Assembly (NCBI GenBank): GCA_031277795.1
Contig: JAITLQ010000004.1
Coordinates: forward strand, 62,001 to 126,000
Source of the DNA: Arthrobacter sp.
GTDB taxonomy: Bacteria; Actinomycetota; Actinomycetes; Actinomycetales; Micrococcaceae
Direction: 5' to 3'
Length of the DNA stretch: 64,000 nucleotides
Position 1 is the first letter of the stretch, and every line of letters starts with the position of its first letter. A program made the position numbers and the translations under genes. Below are positions 32,783-40,601 of the stretch, in pieces. The notes beneath the pieces were generated by a model. That model did not search any database. It was not told where the DNA came from and saw nothing but the letters and a program-made list of their open reading frames with translations.

Positions 32783-33793
32783 GTGAACTTCATGAACTTC
32801 GGCGCGCAGCTGCCCGGCGCCACAGAACTGGGCCTCATCTATGCGGTGGCCGCACTCGGCGTGTATCTCACGTTCCGCGTGCTGGACTTCCCCGACCTCA
32901 CCGTGGACGGCAGCTTCACCACCGGCGCCGCCACCGGAGCCGTGCTGATCTCCTCCGGCACCCCGCCCGTGCTCGCGATCATCGTGGCCTTCCTCGCCGG
33001 CGCTGTCGCCGGCTCCATCACGGGCCTCTTGCACACCAAGGGCAAGATCAACGGCCTGCTGGCCTCGATCCTCATGATGATCGCGCTGTACTCGATCAAC
33101 CTGCACATCATGGACGGCAAGGCGAACGTGCCGCTGCTGGGAATCGACACGATCTTCACCCCGCTGGAGAACGCCGGCTTCATGCGTAACTCGTGGGTGG
33201 GCTCGCTCATCCTCGCCGCGTGGGTCCTGCTGCTCGTGGTGGTCCTCGTGGCCTTCCTGCACACCCGTCTCGGTCTCTCGCTGCGCGCCACGGGCGACAA
33301 CGAGCAGATGTCCGGCTCCTTCCGTGTGAGCACCGACGGACAGAAGATCCTGGGCCTGGCCATCTCCAACGGCCTGGTGGCCGTATCCGGCGCGCTCATG
33401 GCGCAGTACAACGGCGCGGCGGACATCACCTCCGGCATCGGCCTCATCGTCATCGGCCTGGCCTCGGTCATCGTTGGCCAGGCGCTCTTCGGCCAGCGCC
33501 GGGTCTGGCAGGCCGTCCTGGCCGCGGCCCTCGGCGCCGTCATCTACCGCTGGGTCCTGCAGATCGCCATGGCCGTCGGCCTGGATCCGGCCGACCTCAA
33601 GCTCGCCTCCGCCGTCATCGTGGTGGCCGCGCTGCTACTGCCGCGCCTGTCCTTCGTGAAGAACCTGCGCGCCAACCGCGCCAGGACCCGCCAGGAGGAC
33701 GCCCTGGCGGACCTCGTGGACGCCACGGACGAATCGCACCCGGCCGCGGCCATGCCGGCCGGCGCCGAGATCAAGGGGCAGAACAATGCTTGA
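32783..33793 (+). CDS. ABC transporter permease, TrpY-like (branched-chain type)
   Basis: A 336-residue permease with about eight to nine membrane segments. The segment YLTFRVLDFPDLTVDGSF near the N-terminus and GDNEQMSGSFRVS in the middle are typical of the TrpY/BPD_transp_2 group, which pairs with TrpX-type binding proteins. GTG 32783 has GAGGAG at good spacing. The gene overlaps the ATPase by 8 bp. The C-terminal ~40 residues are hydrophilic. It forms the channel for the ligand of the preceding lipoprotein. Confidence 0.88.
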   Translation: MNFMNFGAQLPGATELGLIYAVAALGVYLTFRVLDFPDLTVDGSFTTGAATGAVLISSGTPPVLAIIVAFLAGAVAGSITGLLHTKGKINGLLASILMMIALYSINLHIMDGKANVPLLGIDTIFTPLENAGFMRNSWVGSLILAAWVLLLVVVLVAFLHTRLGLSLRATGDNEQMSGSFRVSTDGQKILGLAISNGLVAVSGALMAQYNGAADITSGIGLIVIGLASVIVGQALFGQRRVWQAVLAAALGAVIYRWVLQIAMAVGLDPADLKLASAVIVVAALLLPRLSFVKNLRANRARTRQEDALADLVDATDESHPAAAMPAGAEIKGQNNA

Positions 33794-34577
33794 GATCAAG
33801 AACCTCGCCAAGACCTTCTTCCCCGGCACCGTCAACGAGCGCAAGGCGCTGCAGGGGATCAACCTGACGCTGCAGGACGGGGACTTCGTCACCGTCATCG
33901 GCTCCAACGGTGCCGGCAAGTCGACGCTGCTGAACATGATCGGCGGACGCCTGCGCCCCGACGTCGGCTCCGTGTCGATCGGCGGGCGCAACGTCACCAA
34001 GATCGCCGAGCACAAGCGGGCCCGCTGGGTGGGCCGCGTGTTCCAGGACCCCATGGCCGGCACCGCCCCCCACCTGAGCGTGGAGGAGAACCTGGCCGTG
34101 GCGATGGGCCGCACGCGCATGCGCAATCTGCTGCCCGGCGTCTCCGGGAAGGACCGCGCGTTCTTCAAGGAGCAGCTCGCCTCGCTCGAGCTGGGGCTGG
34201 AGAACCGCCTCAAGGCCGAGGTGGGCCTGCTCTCCGGTGGACAGCGCCAGGCCCTGAGCCTGCTCATGGCCACCATGACGCAGCCGGAGATCCTGCTCCT
34301 CGACGAGCACACCGCGGCGCTTGACCCCCAGCGCGCCGCGCTGGTCTCGCAGCTCACGGGCGCGATCGTCGATCGCGACAAGCTCACCACCCTCATGGTC
34401 ACGCACAACATGGAGCAGGCGCTGCAGCTTGGCAACCGCCTCATCATGATGCACGAGGGCCGCATCATCCTCGAGGTCGACGGCGAGACGAAGGCCGGCA
34501 TGACGGTCAAGGATCTGCTCGGCGAGTTCGACAAGCTCAAGGGCGGCGGGGTCTCCGACCGCACACTCCTGCAGTAG
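33786..34577 (+). CDS. ABC transporter ATPase, TrpZ-like
   Basis: A 263-residue ATPase: Walker A GSNGAGKST (39-47), signature LSGGQRQ (149-155), and Walker B ILLLDEH (169-175), where the usual DEP is DEH, a common variant in this group. The His switch is in VTHNM. It overlaps the permease by 8 bp and completes the three-gene importer. A large stem (34595-34674) ends the operon. Confidence 0.92.
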   Translation: MLEIKNLAKTFFPGTVNERKALQGINLTLQDGDFVTVIGSNGAGKSTLLNMIGGRLRPDVGSVSIGGRNVTKIAEHKRARWVGRVFQDPMAGTAPHLSVEENLAVAMGRTRMRNLLPGVSGKDRAFFKEQLASLELGLENRLKAEVGLLSGGQRQALSLLMATMTQPEILLLDEHTAALDPQRAALVSQLTGAIVDRDKLTTLMVTHNMEQALQLGNRLIMMHEGRIILEVDGETKAGMTVKDLLGEFDKLKGGGVSDRTLLQ

Positions 34578-34594
34578 CTTCCGCGGGTGTTCCC

Positions 34595-34674
34595 GCACGA
34601 CGGCGCCCGGTCGCCTTTGCTTGCTCATCCCGCCTTGGCGGGGTGAGGGGTGAGGCGACCGGGCGCCGTCGTGC
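34595..34674 (+). terminator. Long nested hairpin ending the TrpXYZ-like operon
   Basis: The outer arms (34595-34616 and 34653-34674) are 22-bp perfect complements beginning GCACGACGGCGCCCGG; the enclosed 36 nt contain an inner stem CCCGCC/GGCGGG. The nested form resembles the elements at 2808 and 4604, but the sequence differs. Confidence 0.7.
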
Positions 34675-34728
34675 TGTGGCGCGCCTGTGTCGGGGGATCG
34701 GAAAGCTGACAGTTTTCTGAAGTGACGC

Positions 34729-34765
34729 ATCACGACTTGCCGTGTCGTGATCCTTTCGTTACCTT
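34729..34765 (+). promoter_or_regulatory. Promoter and inverted repeat of the Rpf-like gene
   Basis: ATCACGAC (34729-34736) and GTCGTGAT (34744-34751) form an inverted repeat that overlaps a possible -35 box, TTGCCG (34737-34742); TACCTT (34760-34765) lies 17 bp further on as -10. The untranslated leader to GTG 34941 would be about 170 nt and holds GC-rich stems that I could not assign to a riboswitch class. Confidence 0.45.
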
Positions 34766-34940
34766 AGATGAGTCACGTTTCGATAACGACGCCCCGCGCA
34801 CCGCGTTCGGGGACGAGTCGGAACGGCGGAAGGGGCGGCTCGTGCCGTCCGCGCCCCTTTCTCACTGTCACGATCACGAGATCGCGCCGGACGGCCGCCC
34901 GCTGAGTCATGCGCGGGCGGGGGCGGCGCAGGAGAAAACC

Positions 34941-35750
34941 GTGACCAAGAAGAACACCCCCTTGCTTCGCCGCGCCCGCCGGGCCGGCGTCCTCGGCGCT
35001 GCCGCAGCCCTGCTCGCCGCCGGCGCGGCCGTCGCCGCCGCCCCCGCGCAGGCCGCCACCGCCTCCGCCAACACCTGGGATCGCCTGGCCCAGTGTGAGT
35101 CCAGCGGTAACTGGTCGATCAACACCGGAAACGGCTACTACGGTGGCCTGCAGTTCTCCGCGAGCACCTGGAAGGCCTATGGCGGGTCCGGCCTGGCCTC
35201 CAACGCCTCCAAGGCCGAGCAGATCCGCGTCGCCAAGAAGGTGCAGGCCGCGCAGGGCTGGGGCGCCTGGCCCGCCTGCTCCGCCAAGCTGGGCCTGTAC
35301 GGCTCCTCCGGCGCCTCGGATGGCGCCACCTCCTCCGGTAGCAACACGAGCGGCACCGCGTCCACGAGCTCCTCGAGCAAGGCGACCACCAAGTCCACCG
35401 CCTCGAGTGCTGCCAAGTCGACGACCTCGAGCGCCGCCAAGAGCGCCGCCACGTCGATGACCTCGAGTGCCGCCAAGTCCACGACCTCGAACGCGGCCAA
35501 GTCCACGACCTCGAACGCGGCCGCCAAGAGCACCGCGGCGCCCGCCTCGAGCGCCTCCACGCTCGTCCTGCCGAGCAACGTCAAGGACTCCGGCAAGAAC
35601 TACACGATCAAGTCCGGCGACACGCTCGCCAAGATCGCCAAGGCCCAGGGCTACAGCTCCTGGCTCTCGCTCTACGCGCTGAACAAGGACGAGATCGCCA
35701 ATCCCGATCTGATCTTCGTGGGTGCCGAGCTGGATCTGCCCGCCAAGTAA
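34941..35750 (+). CDS. Resuscitation-promoting factor-like transglycosylase with LysM domain
   Basis: A 269-residue secreted protein. A twin-basic signal peptide ends near APAQAA. Residues ~47-118 are the Rpf lysozyme-like domain: WDRLAQCESSGNWSINTGNG with the catalytic Glu after the Cys, then YYGGLQFSASTW. A ~90-residue Ser/Thr/Ala/Lys linker (repeats of SSAAKSTT) follows, then a C-terminal LysM domain (YTIKSGDTLAKIAK) that binds peptidoglycan. It cuts cell-wall glycan outside the cell and is linked to growth resumption in actinobacteria. GTG 34941 has AGGAG upstream. Confidence 0.9.
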   Translation: MTKKNTPLLRRARRAGVLGAAAALLAAGAAVAAAPAQAATASANTWDRLAQCESSGNWSINTGNGYYGGLQFSASTWKAYGGSGLASNASKAEQIRVAKKVQAAQGWGAWPACSAKLGLYGSSGASDGATSSGSNTSGTASTSSSSKATTKSTASSAAKSTTSSAAKSAATSMTSSAAKSTTSNAAKSTTSNAAAKSTAAPASSASTLVLPSNVKDSGKNYTIKSGDTLAKIAKAQGYSSWLSLYALNKDEIANPDLIFVGAELDLPAK

Positions 35751-35781
35751 CGCTTGACCCCGGCGTGCCGGGGCAAGACCG

Positions 35782-35820
35782 CGCAGGCCGCGTCCGCCCT
35801 TCCGGGTGGCGCGGCCTGCG
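35782..35820 (+). terminator. Hairpin after the Rpf-like gene
   Basis: CGCAGGCCGCG (35782-35792) pairs perfectly with 35810-35820, with a second short stem CCGCCC/GGGTGG inside, about 30 bp after the stop codon. Confidence 0.6.
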
Positions 35821-35840
35821 GGCGTTTCCCGACGGAATTT

Positions 35841-35882
35841 CAGTGAACGACTATTCACTGAACGGCTGGGGCGGGGTACCTT
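35841..35882 (+). promoter_or_regulatory. Promoter with palindromic operator for the cytochrome b gene
   Basis: The perfect inverted repeat CAGTGAA-N6-TTCACTG (35841-35860) overlaps a -35-like TTCACT (35854-35859); TACCTT (35877-35882) follows after 17 bp as -10. A repressor bound here would block the promoter. No regulator gene is adjacent. Confidence 0.55.
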
Positions 35883-35946
35883 GGAGGCTGTGCCCGCGCC
35901 GCTGTGGCGCGGACCGTTTCCCAAGCTGAATCCCAGGAGTATCCCG

Positions 35947-36888
35947 ATGGCCAACCCCCGCAAGCCCGAGGGCGTGTTGGCCCGTGTGCGGGCCCTGTCG
36001 TTGTGGCAGCAGGCGCTGATCTGGCTCGGTGTCGCGGTGATCGTGATGGCCGTGGTGGTGCTCGCGGCGAAGGGCCTGCGCGCGCTTCCGGCCGTCAAGG
36101 ACTTCATCGGCACCTACCCGGGGCACACCACGCCGCCCGCCGGAACGCCGGAGGGCTTCCCCGGTTGGCTGCGCTGGCAGCACTACCTCAACTTCTTCTT
36201 CATGGTGCTGATCGTGCGCTCGGGCCTGCGTGTGCGCACCGTCCAGCGGCCCTCGGCGTACTTCACGCCCAAGAAGCGCGGGCGCGGCACCGCTCCCAAG
36301 AAGATCAGCCTCGACCTCTGGTTCCACCAGAGCATCGACATCCTGTGGCTGGTCAACGGACTCGTCTTTGCCGTGCTGCTCTTCTCCACCGGCCAGTGGG
36401 CGCGCATCGTTCCGACCTCCTGGGACGTCTTCCCGAACGCCTTGAGTGCCGCCCTGCAGTACGCCTCGCTCGACTGGCCTACCGAGAATGGCTGGGTTTC
36501 CTACAACGCGCTGCAGTTGCTGACGTACTTCCTCACCGTGTTCATCGCCGCCCCCCTCGCCGCGATCTCCGGCTGGCGCATGTCGGGGCTCTTCCCCGCC
36601 AAGAACAAGAGGCTGGCCAAGGCCTACCCCATCGAGTGGGCACGGGCCGTGCACTTCCCCGTCATGCTCTACTTCGTGCTGTTCGTCATCGTTCACGTGG
36701 TGCTGGTGCTCTCCACGGGCGCCCTGCGCAACCTCAACCACATGTTCTGGGGCCAGGATGTCTCCGGCTGGGCCGGCTTCATCGTGTTCGTCATCGGCCT
36801 CGCCGTGGCCATCGGCGTCATGGAGGGGGCGCGCCCCGTGGTGCTGCGGCCCATCGCCTCCCTCATGGGCAAGGTCTCCCGCAACTAA
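35947..36888 (+). CDS. Membrane cytochrome b/b6-domain protein
   Basis: A 313-residue protein with about five to six membrane helices. His residues placed in helices, WQHYLNFFF, LWFHQSID and the pair in VHFPVMLYFVLFVIVHVVL, fit a bis-haem b cytochrome of the DUF4405/cytochrome b561-like group that passes electrons between quinone and a partner dehydrogenase. ATG 35947 has AGGAG upstream. No molybdo- or other partner enzyme is adjacent; the next gene is an SDR 92 bp away. The partner is therefore unknown, and the operator upstream suggests conditional expression. Confidence 0.8.
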   Translation: MANPRKPEGVLARVRALSLWQQALIWLGVAVIVMAVVVLAAKGLRALPAVKDFIGTYPGHTTPPAGTPEGFPGWLRWQHYLNFFFMVLIVRSGLRVRTVQRPSAYFTPKKRGRGTAPKKISLDLWFHQSIDILWLVNGLVFAVLLFSTGQWARIVPTSWDVFPNALSAALQYASLDWPTENGWVSYNALQLLTYFLTVFIAAPLAAISGWRMSGLFPAKNKRLAKAYPIEWARAVHFPVMLYFVLFVIVHVVLVLSTGALRNLNHMFWGQDVSGWAGFIVFVIGLAVAIGVMEGARPVVLRPIASLMGKVSRN

Positions 36889-36980
36889 CCGCTTCGCCTG
36901 GCCGTAGGTTTTCAGCAGGTCCCTCGCCGATTCGGCGCCCGTTTCGCCGCGTGCGGCACCCGACGCAAAGGAGCATCAGG

Positions 36981-37742
36981 ATGCAGATTCAAGGAACCAC
37001 GGCCCTCATCACCGGCGGGGCCTCCGGCCTCGGCAACGCGACGGCGCGGGCACTGCTCGCCGCCGGCGCCGAGGTCTTCCTGCTCGATCTTCCCGGCGAG
37101 GCGGGGGAGAATGCCGCCGCCGAGCTGGGCGAGCGCGCGCACTTCATCGGCGCCGACGTGACCGACGAGGAGGCGGTGGCCCTCGCCGTGCAGCGGGCCG
37201 CGGCCGGTGGGAGCCTGCGCATCGTCGTCAACTGCGCCGGGGTGGCCACGCCGGGCAAGCTCGTGGGTCGCGAGGGCCCGCTCACCGCCTCCGCGTTCAT
37301 GCGCGTCATCAACATCAACCTGCTCGGCACGGTCAACGTCATGGCCCAGGCCGCGGCTGCCATGCAGTCCATCGATCCGGTCGGCGAGGAGCGCGGCGTC
37401 ATCATCAACACCGCCTCCGTGGCGGCGTTCGACGGCCAGATTGGCCAGATTGCCTACTCGGCCTCCAAGGGCGCTGTCGCGGCGCTGACCCTGCCGGCGG
37501 CGCGCGAGCTGGCCCGCTCCCAGGTGCGCGTCATGACCATCGCCCCCGGCATCTTTGAGACGCCGATGATGGCCGGCCTGCCACAGGCCGCGCAGGACTC
37601 CCTGGGTCAGCAGGTGCCGCACCCGGCCCGCCTGGGCAAGGCCACGGAGTACGCGCAGCTGGCGCAGGCCATCATCGAGAACCCCATGCTCAACGGGGAG
37701 ACGATCCGCCTGGACGGCGCCATCCGCATGGCCCCGAAGTGA
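36981..37742 (+). CDS. SDR oxidoreductase, 3-hydroxyacyl-CoA dehydrogenase type II (HSD10)-like
   Basis: A 253-residue SDR. TGGASGLG binds NAD near residue 10, NCAGVATPGK follows, and the catalytic YSASK is at about residue 159. The combination MSIDPVGEERGVIINTASVAAFDGQIGQIAYSASK is typical of 17-beta-HSD type 10 homologues, which oxidise 3-hydroxy-2-methylacyl-CoA and related compounds. ATG 36981 with AGGAGC upstream. It may be in one unit with the cytochrome b gene, but the 92-bp gap leaves this open. It converges on the HAD gene. Confidence 0.88.
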   Translation: MQIQGTTALITGGASGLGNATARALLAAGAEVFLLDLPGEAGENAAAELGERAHFIGADVTDEEAVALAVQRAAAGGSLRIVVNCAGVATPGKLVGREGPLTASAFMRVININLLGTVNVMAQAAAAMQSIDPVGEERGVIINTASVAAFDGQIGQIAYSASKGAVAALTLPAARELARSQVRVMTIAPGIFETPMMAGLPQAAQDSLGQQVPHPARLGKATEYAQLAQAIIENPMLNGETIRLDGAIRMAPK

Positions 37743-37770
37743 TCCGCGCGCGGCCCTGAGTCGCGAACGC

Positions 37771-37798
37771 GGGCGGCATCCCCGGTGCGGTGCCGCCC
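37771..37798. terminator. Possible hairpin between convergent SDR and HAD genes
   Basis: GGGCGGCA (37771-37778) pairs with TGCCGCCC (37791-37798) across 12 nt in the 73-bp gap. It is weaker than the other convergent-gene stems in the window. Confidence 0.4.
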
Positions 37799-37815
37799 CC
37801 GGGGCCCCGTGCGTC

Positions 37816-38526
37816 TCAGGCGCGCGGGGCCTTCCTCGCGGCGTCGTCGGCCACGATGCGGCCGAGCGCCGCGGCGTCCACGCCCTCGAGGGACTGCAGC
37901 AGGTGGAGGTCGGCTAGGCGCGGCAGGCCCTGCATGAACGGTACACCGAGCGTCACGAGCCCGGCCGTGAGGGCCGAGGCCGTGCCGGGGCGCGAGTCCT
38001 CGATGGCCAGGGAGCGTGCCGGGTCCAGTGTTCCGTGCTTGGCGCTGAGCAGCTCCAGGCCGCGGACGTAGGGCTCGGGGTCCGGTTTGCCGCGCGTGAC
38101 CACGTCGCCCGTGACGACGGCGTCGAAGGGGTTGAAGGGCAGGCCCTCGATCAGCGCCTCGGCCAGCGGCGTCTCGCTCATCGTCACGAGCGCCTGCGGC
38201 ACGCCGGCCGCGTGCAGCTCGAGCAGCAGGTCGCGCGCCCCCGGACGCCACTCGACCGCCGTGCGCAGCCCGGCCAGGACGTGCGCGATGAGCGTGTCGA
38301 CGATCTCTCGCGTCCCCAACGCCAGGCCGGCGCGCTGCAGCACGCCGGCGCCGTCGGGCAGGGCCATGCCCACCATCTCCAGGGCGTCCTCGTGCGTCCA
38401 CTCGAGCCCGTGGCGCGCCATGAGCTCGATCTCGCCGCCCATCCACAGCGGCTCCGAATCGATGAGCGTGCCGTCCATGTCCCACAGCACGGCCTGGGGG
38501 AGCGAGGGGGACGGGGTGGGCTGCAT
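37816..38526 (-). CDS. HAD-superfamily phosphatase (beta-phosphoglucomutase/phosphoglycolate-like)
   Basis: A 236-residue hydrolase with all HAD motifs: motif I DMDGTLIDSE (nucleophile first Asp), motif II Thr in LVTMSE, motif III Lys in TRGKPDPEPY, and motif IV EDS with a downstream acidic pair. The cap is helical (subfamily IA). Substrates of such enzymes are small phosphate esters and cannot be read from sequence. It stands alone, ATG 38526, and is divergent from umuDC. Confidence 0.88.
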   Translation of the reverse strand: MQPTPSPSLPQAVLWDMDGTLIDSEPLWMGGEIELMARHGLEWTHEDALEMVGMALPDGAGVLQRAGLALGTREIVDTLIAHVLAGLRTAVEWRPGARDLLLELHAAGVPQALVTMSETPLAEALIEGLPFNPFDAVVTGDVVTRGKPDPEPYVRGLELLSAKHGTLDPARSLAIEDSRPGTASALTAGLVTLGVPFMQGLPRLADLHLLQSLEGVDAAALGRIVADDAARKAPRA

Positions 38527-38629
38527 GTCTGCCTCCGGGATGCGCTCGGGAAGGTGGGTCGGCGGTGCGGGGGCACCGCTTCCAGTCTAGTGAGGCAGTC
38601 CAGCGCGGGGTCCAGCCGGGCATCCGGGC

Positions 38630-38653
38630 TAGACTGATCGAAGGAATGTTCGA
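38630..38653 (+). promoter_or_regulatory. -10 box and LexA (SOS) box of umuDC
   Basis: TCGAAGGAATGTTCGA (38638-38653) matches the mycobacterial-type SOS box (TCGAAC-N4-GTTCGA) in all but one arm base. A TAGACT hexamer (38630-38635) directly before it is a likely -10 box, so LexA would sit on the start site. The umuD start codon is 21 bp downstream. Confidence 0.75.
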
Positions 38654-38674
38654 TCACGCCAGGGAGGAGGCACC

Positions 38675-39136
38675 GTGGGCCAGACGTTCGACAGCCGCGG
38701 CGGCCGCGCCCTGCCCGGCGCAGATCGCTTCGATGCCGCCTCCCGCGTGGGCGAGGGCGGGGCCGGCACCGGCGCCCCGGAGCAGGCCCACGGCTTCCCC
38801 TCCCCGGCGCAGGACTACTTCCACGGCGGCCTCGACCTGAACCGCCTCCTCGTGAGGGACCGCGCCAGCACCTTCCTCATGCGTGTTGAGGGCAACGGCA
38901 TGGCGGCCGCCGGCATCAGCGCCGGGGACGAGATCCTCGTGGATCGTGCCCTCACGCCGCAGGACCGCAGCGTGGTCGTGGCCGTCCTGGACGGCGAGCT
39001 CACGGTGCGCCGCTGGCACGTGCGCCCCGGCGGCGTCGTGCTGGCCACGGACGACGGCGCCCACGTCACCCGCGTGGGCGAGGACACCGAGCTGGTCCTC
39101 TGGGGCGTCGTGACGCGGAGCCTGCACCGTGTCTGA
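38675..39136 (+). CDS. umuD: UmuD homologue lacking the catalytic Ser and Lys
   Basis: A 153-residue peptidase S24-type protein. From Gly40 (GFPSPAQDY) to the end it aligns with E. coli UmuD', including LDLNRLL and GISAGDEILVD. The self-cleavage dyad is lost: the GDSM Ser is Gly75 (GNGM), and the Lys of GEFTVKK is Arg112 (GELTVRR). At the cleavage position the pair is His39-Gly40 instead of Cys-Gly. It should still fold and dimerise but not cleave itself, so activation must differ from E. coli. GTG 38675 has GGAGGAGG upstream. It overlaps umuC by 8 bp and follows an SOS box. Confidence 0.88.
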   Translation: MGQTFDSRGGRALPGADRFDAASRVGEGGAGTGAPEQAHGFPSPAQDYFHGGLDLNRLLVRDRASTFLMRVEGNGMAAAGISAGDEILVDRALTPQDRSVVVAVLDGELTVRRWHVRPGGVVLATDDGAHVTRVGEDTELVLWGVVTRSLHRV

Positions 39137-40538
39137 GCTGCAGGGCCGCCGCGAGGACTGGGCCGTGGCCCACCTGGACGGCACGCTCCTTGACCAGCGC
39201 CAGCACGAGCGCCTGGCCCTCGTGGACGTCAACAACTTCTACGTCTCCTGCGAGCGCGTCTTCGACCCGCGCCTGCGCGGTCGCCCCGTGGTGGTCCTCT
39301 CCAACAACGACGGCTGCGTGGTCTCGCGCTCCCAGGAGGCCAAGGACCTCGGCATCAAGACGGGGCAGCCGTGGTTCAAACTCGAGCCCTTCGCCGCGCG
39401 CTGGGGTCTCGTGGCCCGTTCAAGCAACTACGAGCTCTACGGCGACCTCTCCTCCCGCGTCATGGAGGTGCTGGGCCGGCACGGCCTCTGGCAGGAGGTC
39501 TACTCCATCGACGAGTCCTTTGTTGGCGTGGCCGGCGCCCCGGACGAGCTCCTCGCCCTGGCCCGCCGCATCCGCGCCGACGTGCTGCGCTATGTGGGGG
39601 TCCCGGTGTGCGTGGGTGTGGCCCCCACCAAGACGCAGGCCAAGCTCGCCAACCACATCGCCAAGGCCCGACCGGAACTGGAGGGCGTGTGCTCCTTCGA
39701 CTCCCTCGCCGAGGCGGACCTCTGGCGCCTCCAGGAGCGCCTGCCCGTCACCGGCCTGTGGGGCGTGGGCCGCAAGAGCGGCGAGAAGCTCGTGGCCGAG
39801 GGCATCGAGACGATCGCCGATCTGCGCCGCGCCGACCCGGCCAAGGTGCGCAAGCGCCACTCGGTGGTCCTGGAGCGCACCGTCCGCGAGCTGAACGGCG
39901 TCAACTGCCTCCCGCCCACGGCGGAGAAGGCGGACCGCGCGCAGGTCATGTATTCGCGCAGCTTCTCCTCGCCCGTGAGCACGCTCGCCGAGCTGGACGA
40001 GGTCATGAACCTCTACACGCAGCGCGCCGCCGCCCGCCTGGCGGCCCAGGGCATGCTCGCCAAGGTCCTTACGGTGTCCGCGGGCACCAGCCGCTTCTCG
40101 GGGGAGGCCTCCTTCCCGTCGCGCTCGGTGGCGCTGCCGGAACCCACGGCCGACCCCGTCCTGCTGACCCGCTACGCCGTCTCGGCGCTGCGCTCCGTGG
40201 TGGTGCCGGGCACGCCCTATGTGCGCGCCGGCGTCATGCTCTCCGGCCTCGGCCGGGACCTGAACCACGGCGGCCGCGAGCAGCTGGAGCTCTTCAGCCT
40301 GGACGGCTCGGAGCCTTCACCGCCCGACGCCGCGGGGCCGGGCGCCGCCGGCCCCTCGCCCCGGGCGGGTGCGGACCTGAACACCCTGCTGGCCTCGGTC
40401 AAGGGACGCTTCGGGCACGCCGCGATCGGCCTGGGCCGCGGCGGCTTTGCCGAGGAACCCGAGTGGAGCATGAAGCGCGAGTTCCGCTCGCACCGTTTCA
40501 CCACCGAGTGGGACGAGTTGCCGATCGTCAAGGCCTGA
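39129..40538 (+). CDS. umuC: UmuC, Y-family translesion DNA polymerase
   Basis: A 469-residue error-prone polymerase. Metal-binding Asp33 is in LVDVNNFYVSCE and the Asp-Glu pair 128-129 in YSIDES; a thumb/HhH segment GLWGVGRKSGEK lies at ~209-220 and a little-finger domain follows. A QLELF clamp-binding motif (385-389) near the C-terminus would dock it on the beta sliding clamp. It starts with GTG inside the umuD end (8-bp overlap), so the two are coupled and SOS-induced. It converges on the subtilase gene with a strong stem between. Confidence 0.93.
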   Translation: MSELQGRREDWAVAHLDGTLLDQRQHERLALVDVNNFYVSCERVFDPRLRGRPVVVLSNNDGCVVSRSQEAKDLGIKTGQPWFKLEPFAARWGLVARSSNYELYGDLSSRVMEVLGRHGLWQEVYSIDESFVGVAGAPDELLALARRIRADVLRYVGVPVCVGVAPTKTQAKLANHIAKARPELEGVCSFDSLAEADLWRLQERLPVTGLWGVGRKSGEKLVAEGIETIADLRRADPAKVRKRHSVVLERTVRELNGVNCLPPTAEKADRAQVMYSRSFSSPVSTLAELDEVMNLYTQRAAARLAAQGMLAKVLTVSAGTSRFSGEASFPSRSVALPEPTADPVLLTRYAVSALRSVVVPGTPYVRAGVMLSGLGRDLNHGGREQLELFSLDGSEPSPPDAAGPGAAGPSPRAGADLNTLLASVKGRFGHAAIGLGRGGFAEEPEWSMKREFRSHRFTTEWDELPIVKA

Positions 40539-40544
40539 ACACGC

Positions 40545-40584
40545 CGCGGGCCCCGGCGGATCCGTGGATCCGTCGGGGCCCGCG
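40545..40584. terminator. Bidirectional hairpin between umuC and the subtilase gene
   Basis: CGCGGGCCCCGGCGGATCC (40545-40563) pairs with 40566-40584; 18 of 19 pairs are Watson-Crick and one is G-U. The loop is 2 nt. Confidence 0.7.
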
Positions 40585-40601
40585 ACGCCGATCGGGCATC
40601 G

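Noticed and set aside
34766-34940. Possible cyclic di-AMP (ydaO) riboswitch before the Rpf-like gene
   Set aside because: Rpf genes in actinobacteria often have one, but I could not find the conserved ydaO core segments; only generic GC stems and a possible promoter are visible.
35341-35560. Repeated segments resembling a tandem or CRISPR-like array
   Set aside because: They are in frame and encode the Ser/Ala/Lys/Thr linker between the Rpf and LysM domains; unit length is irregular and there are no spacers.
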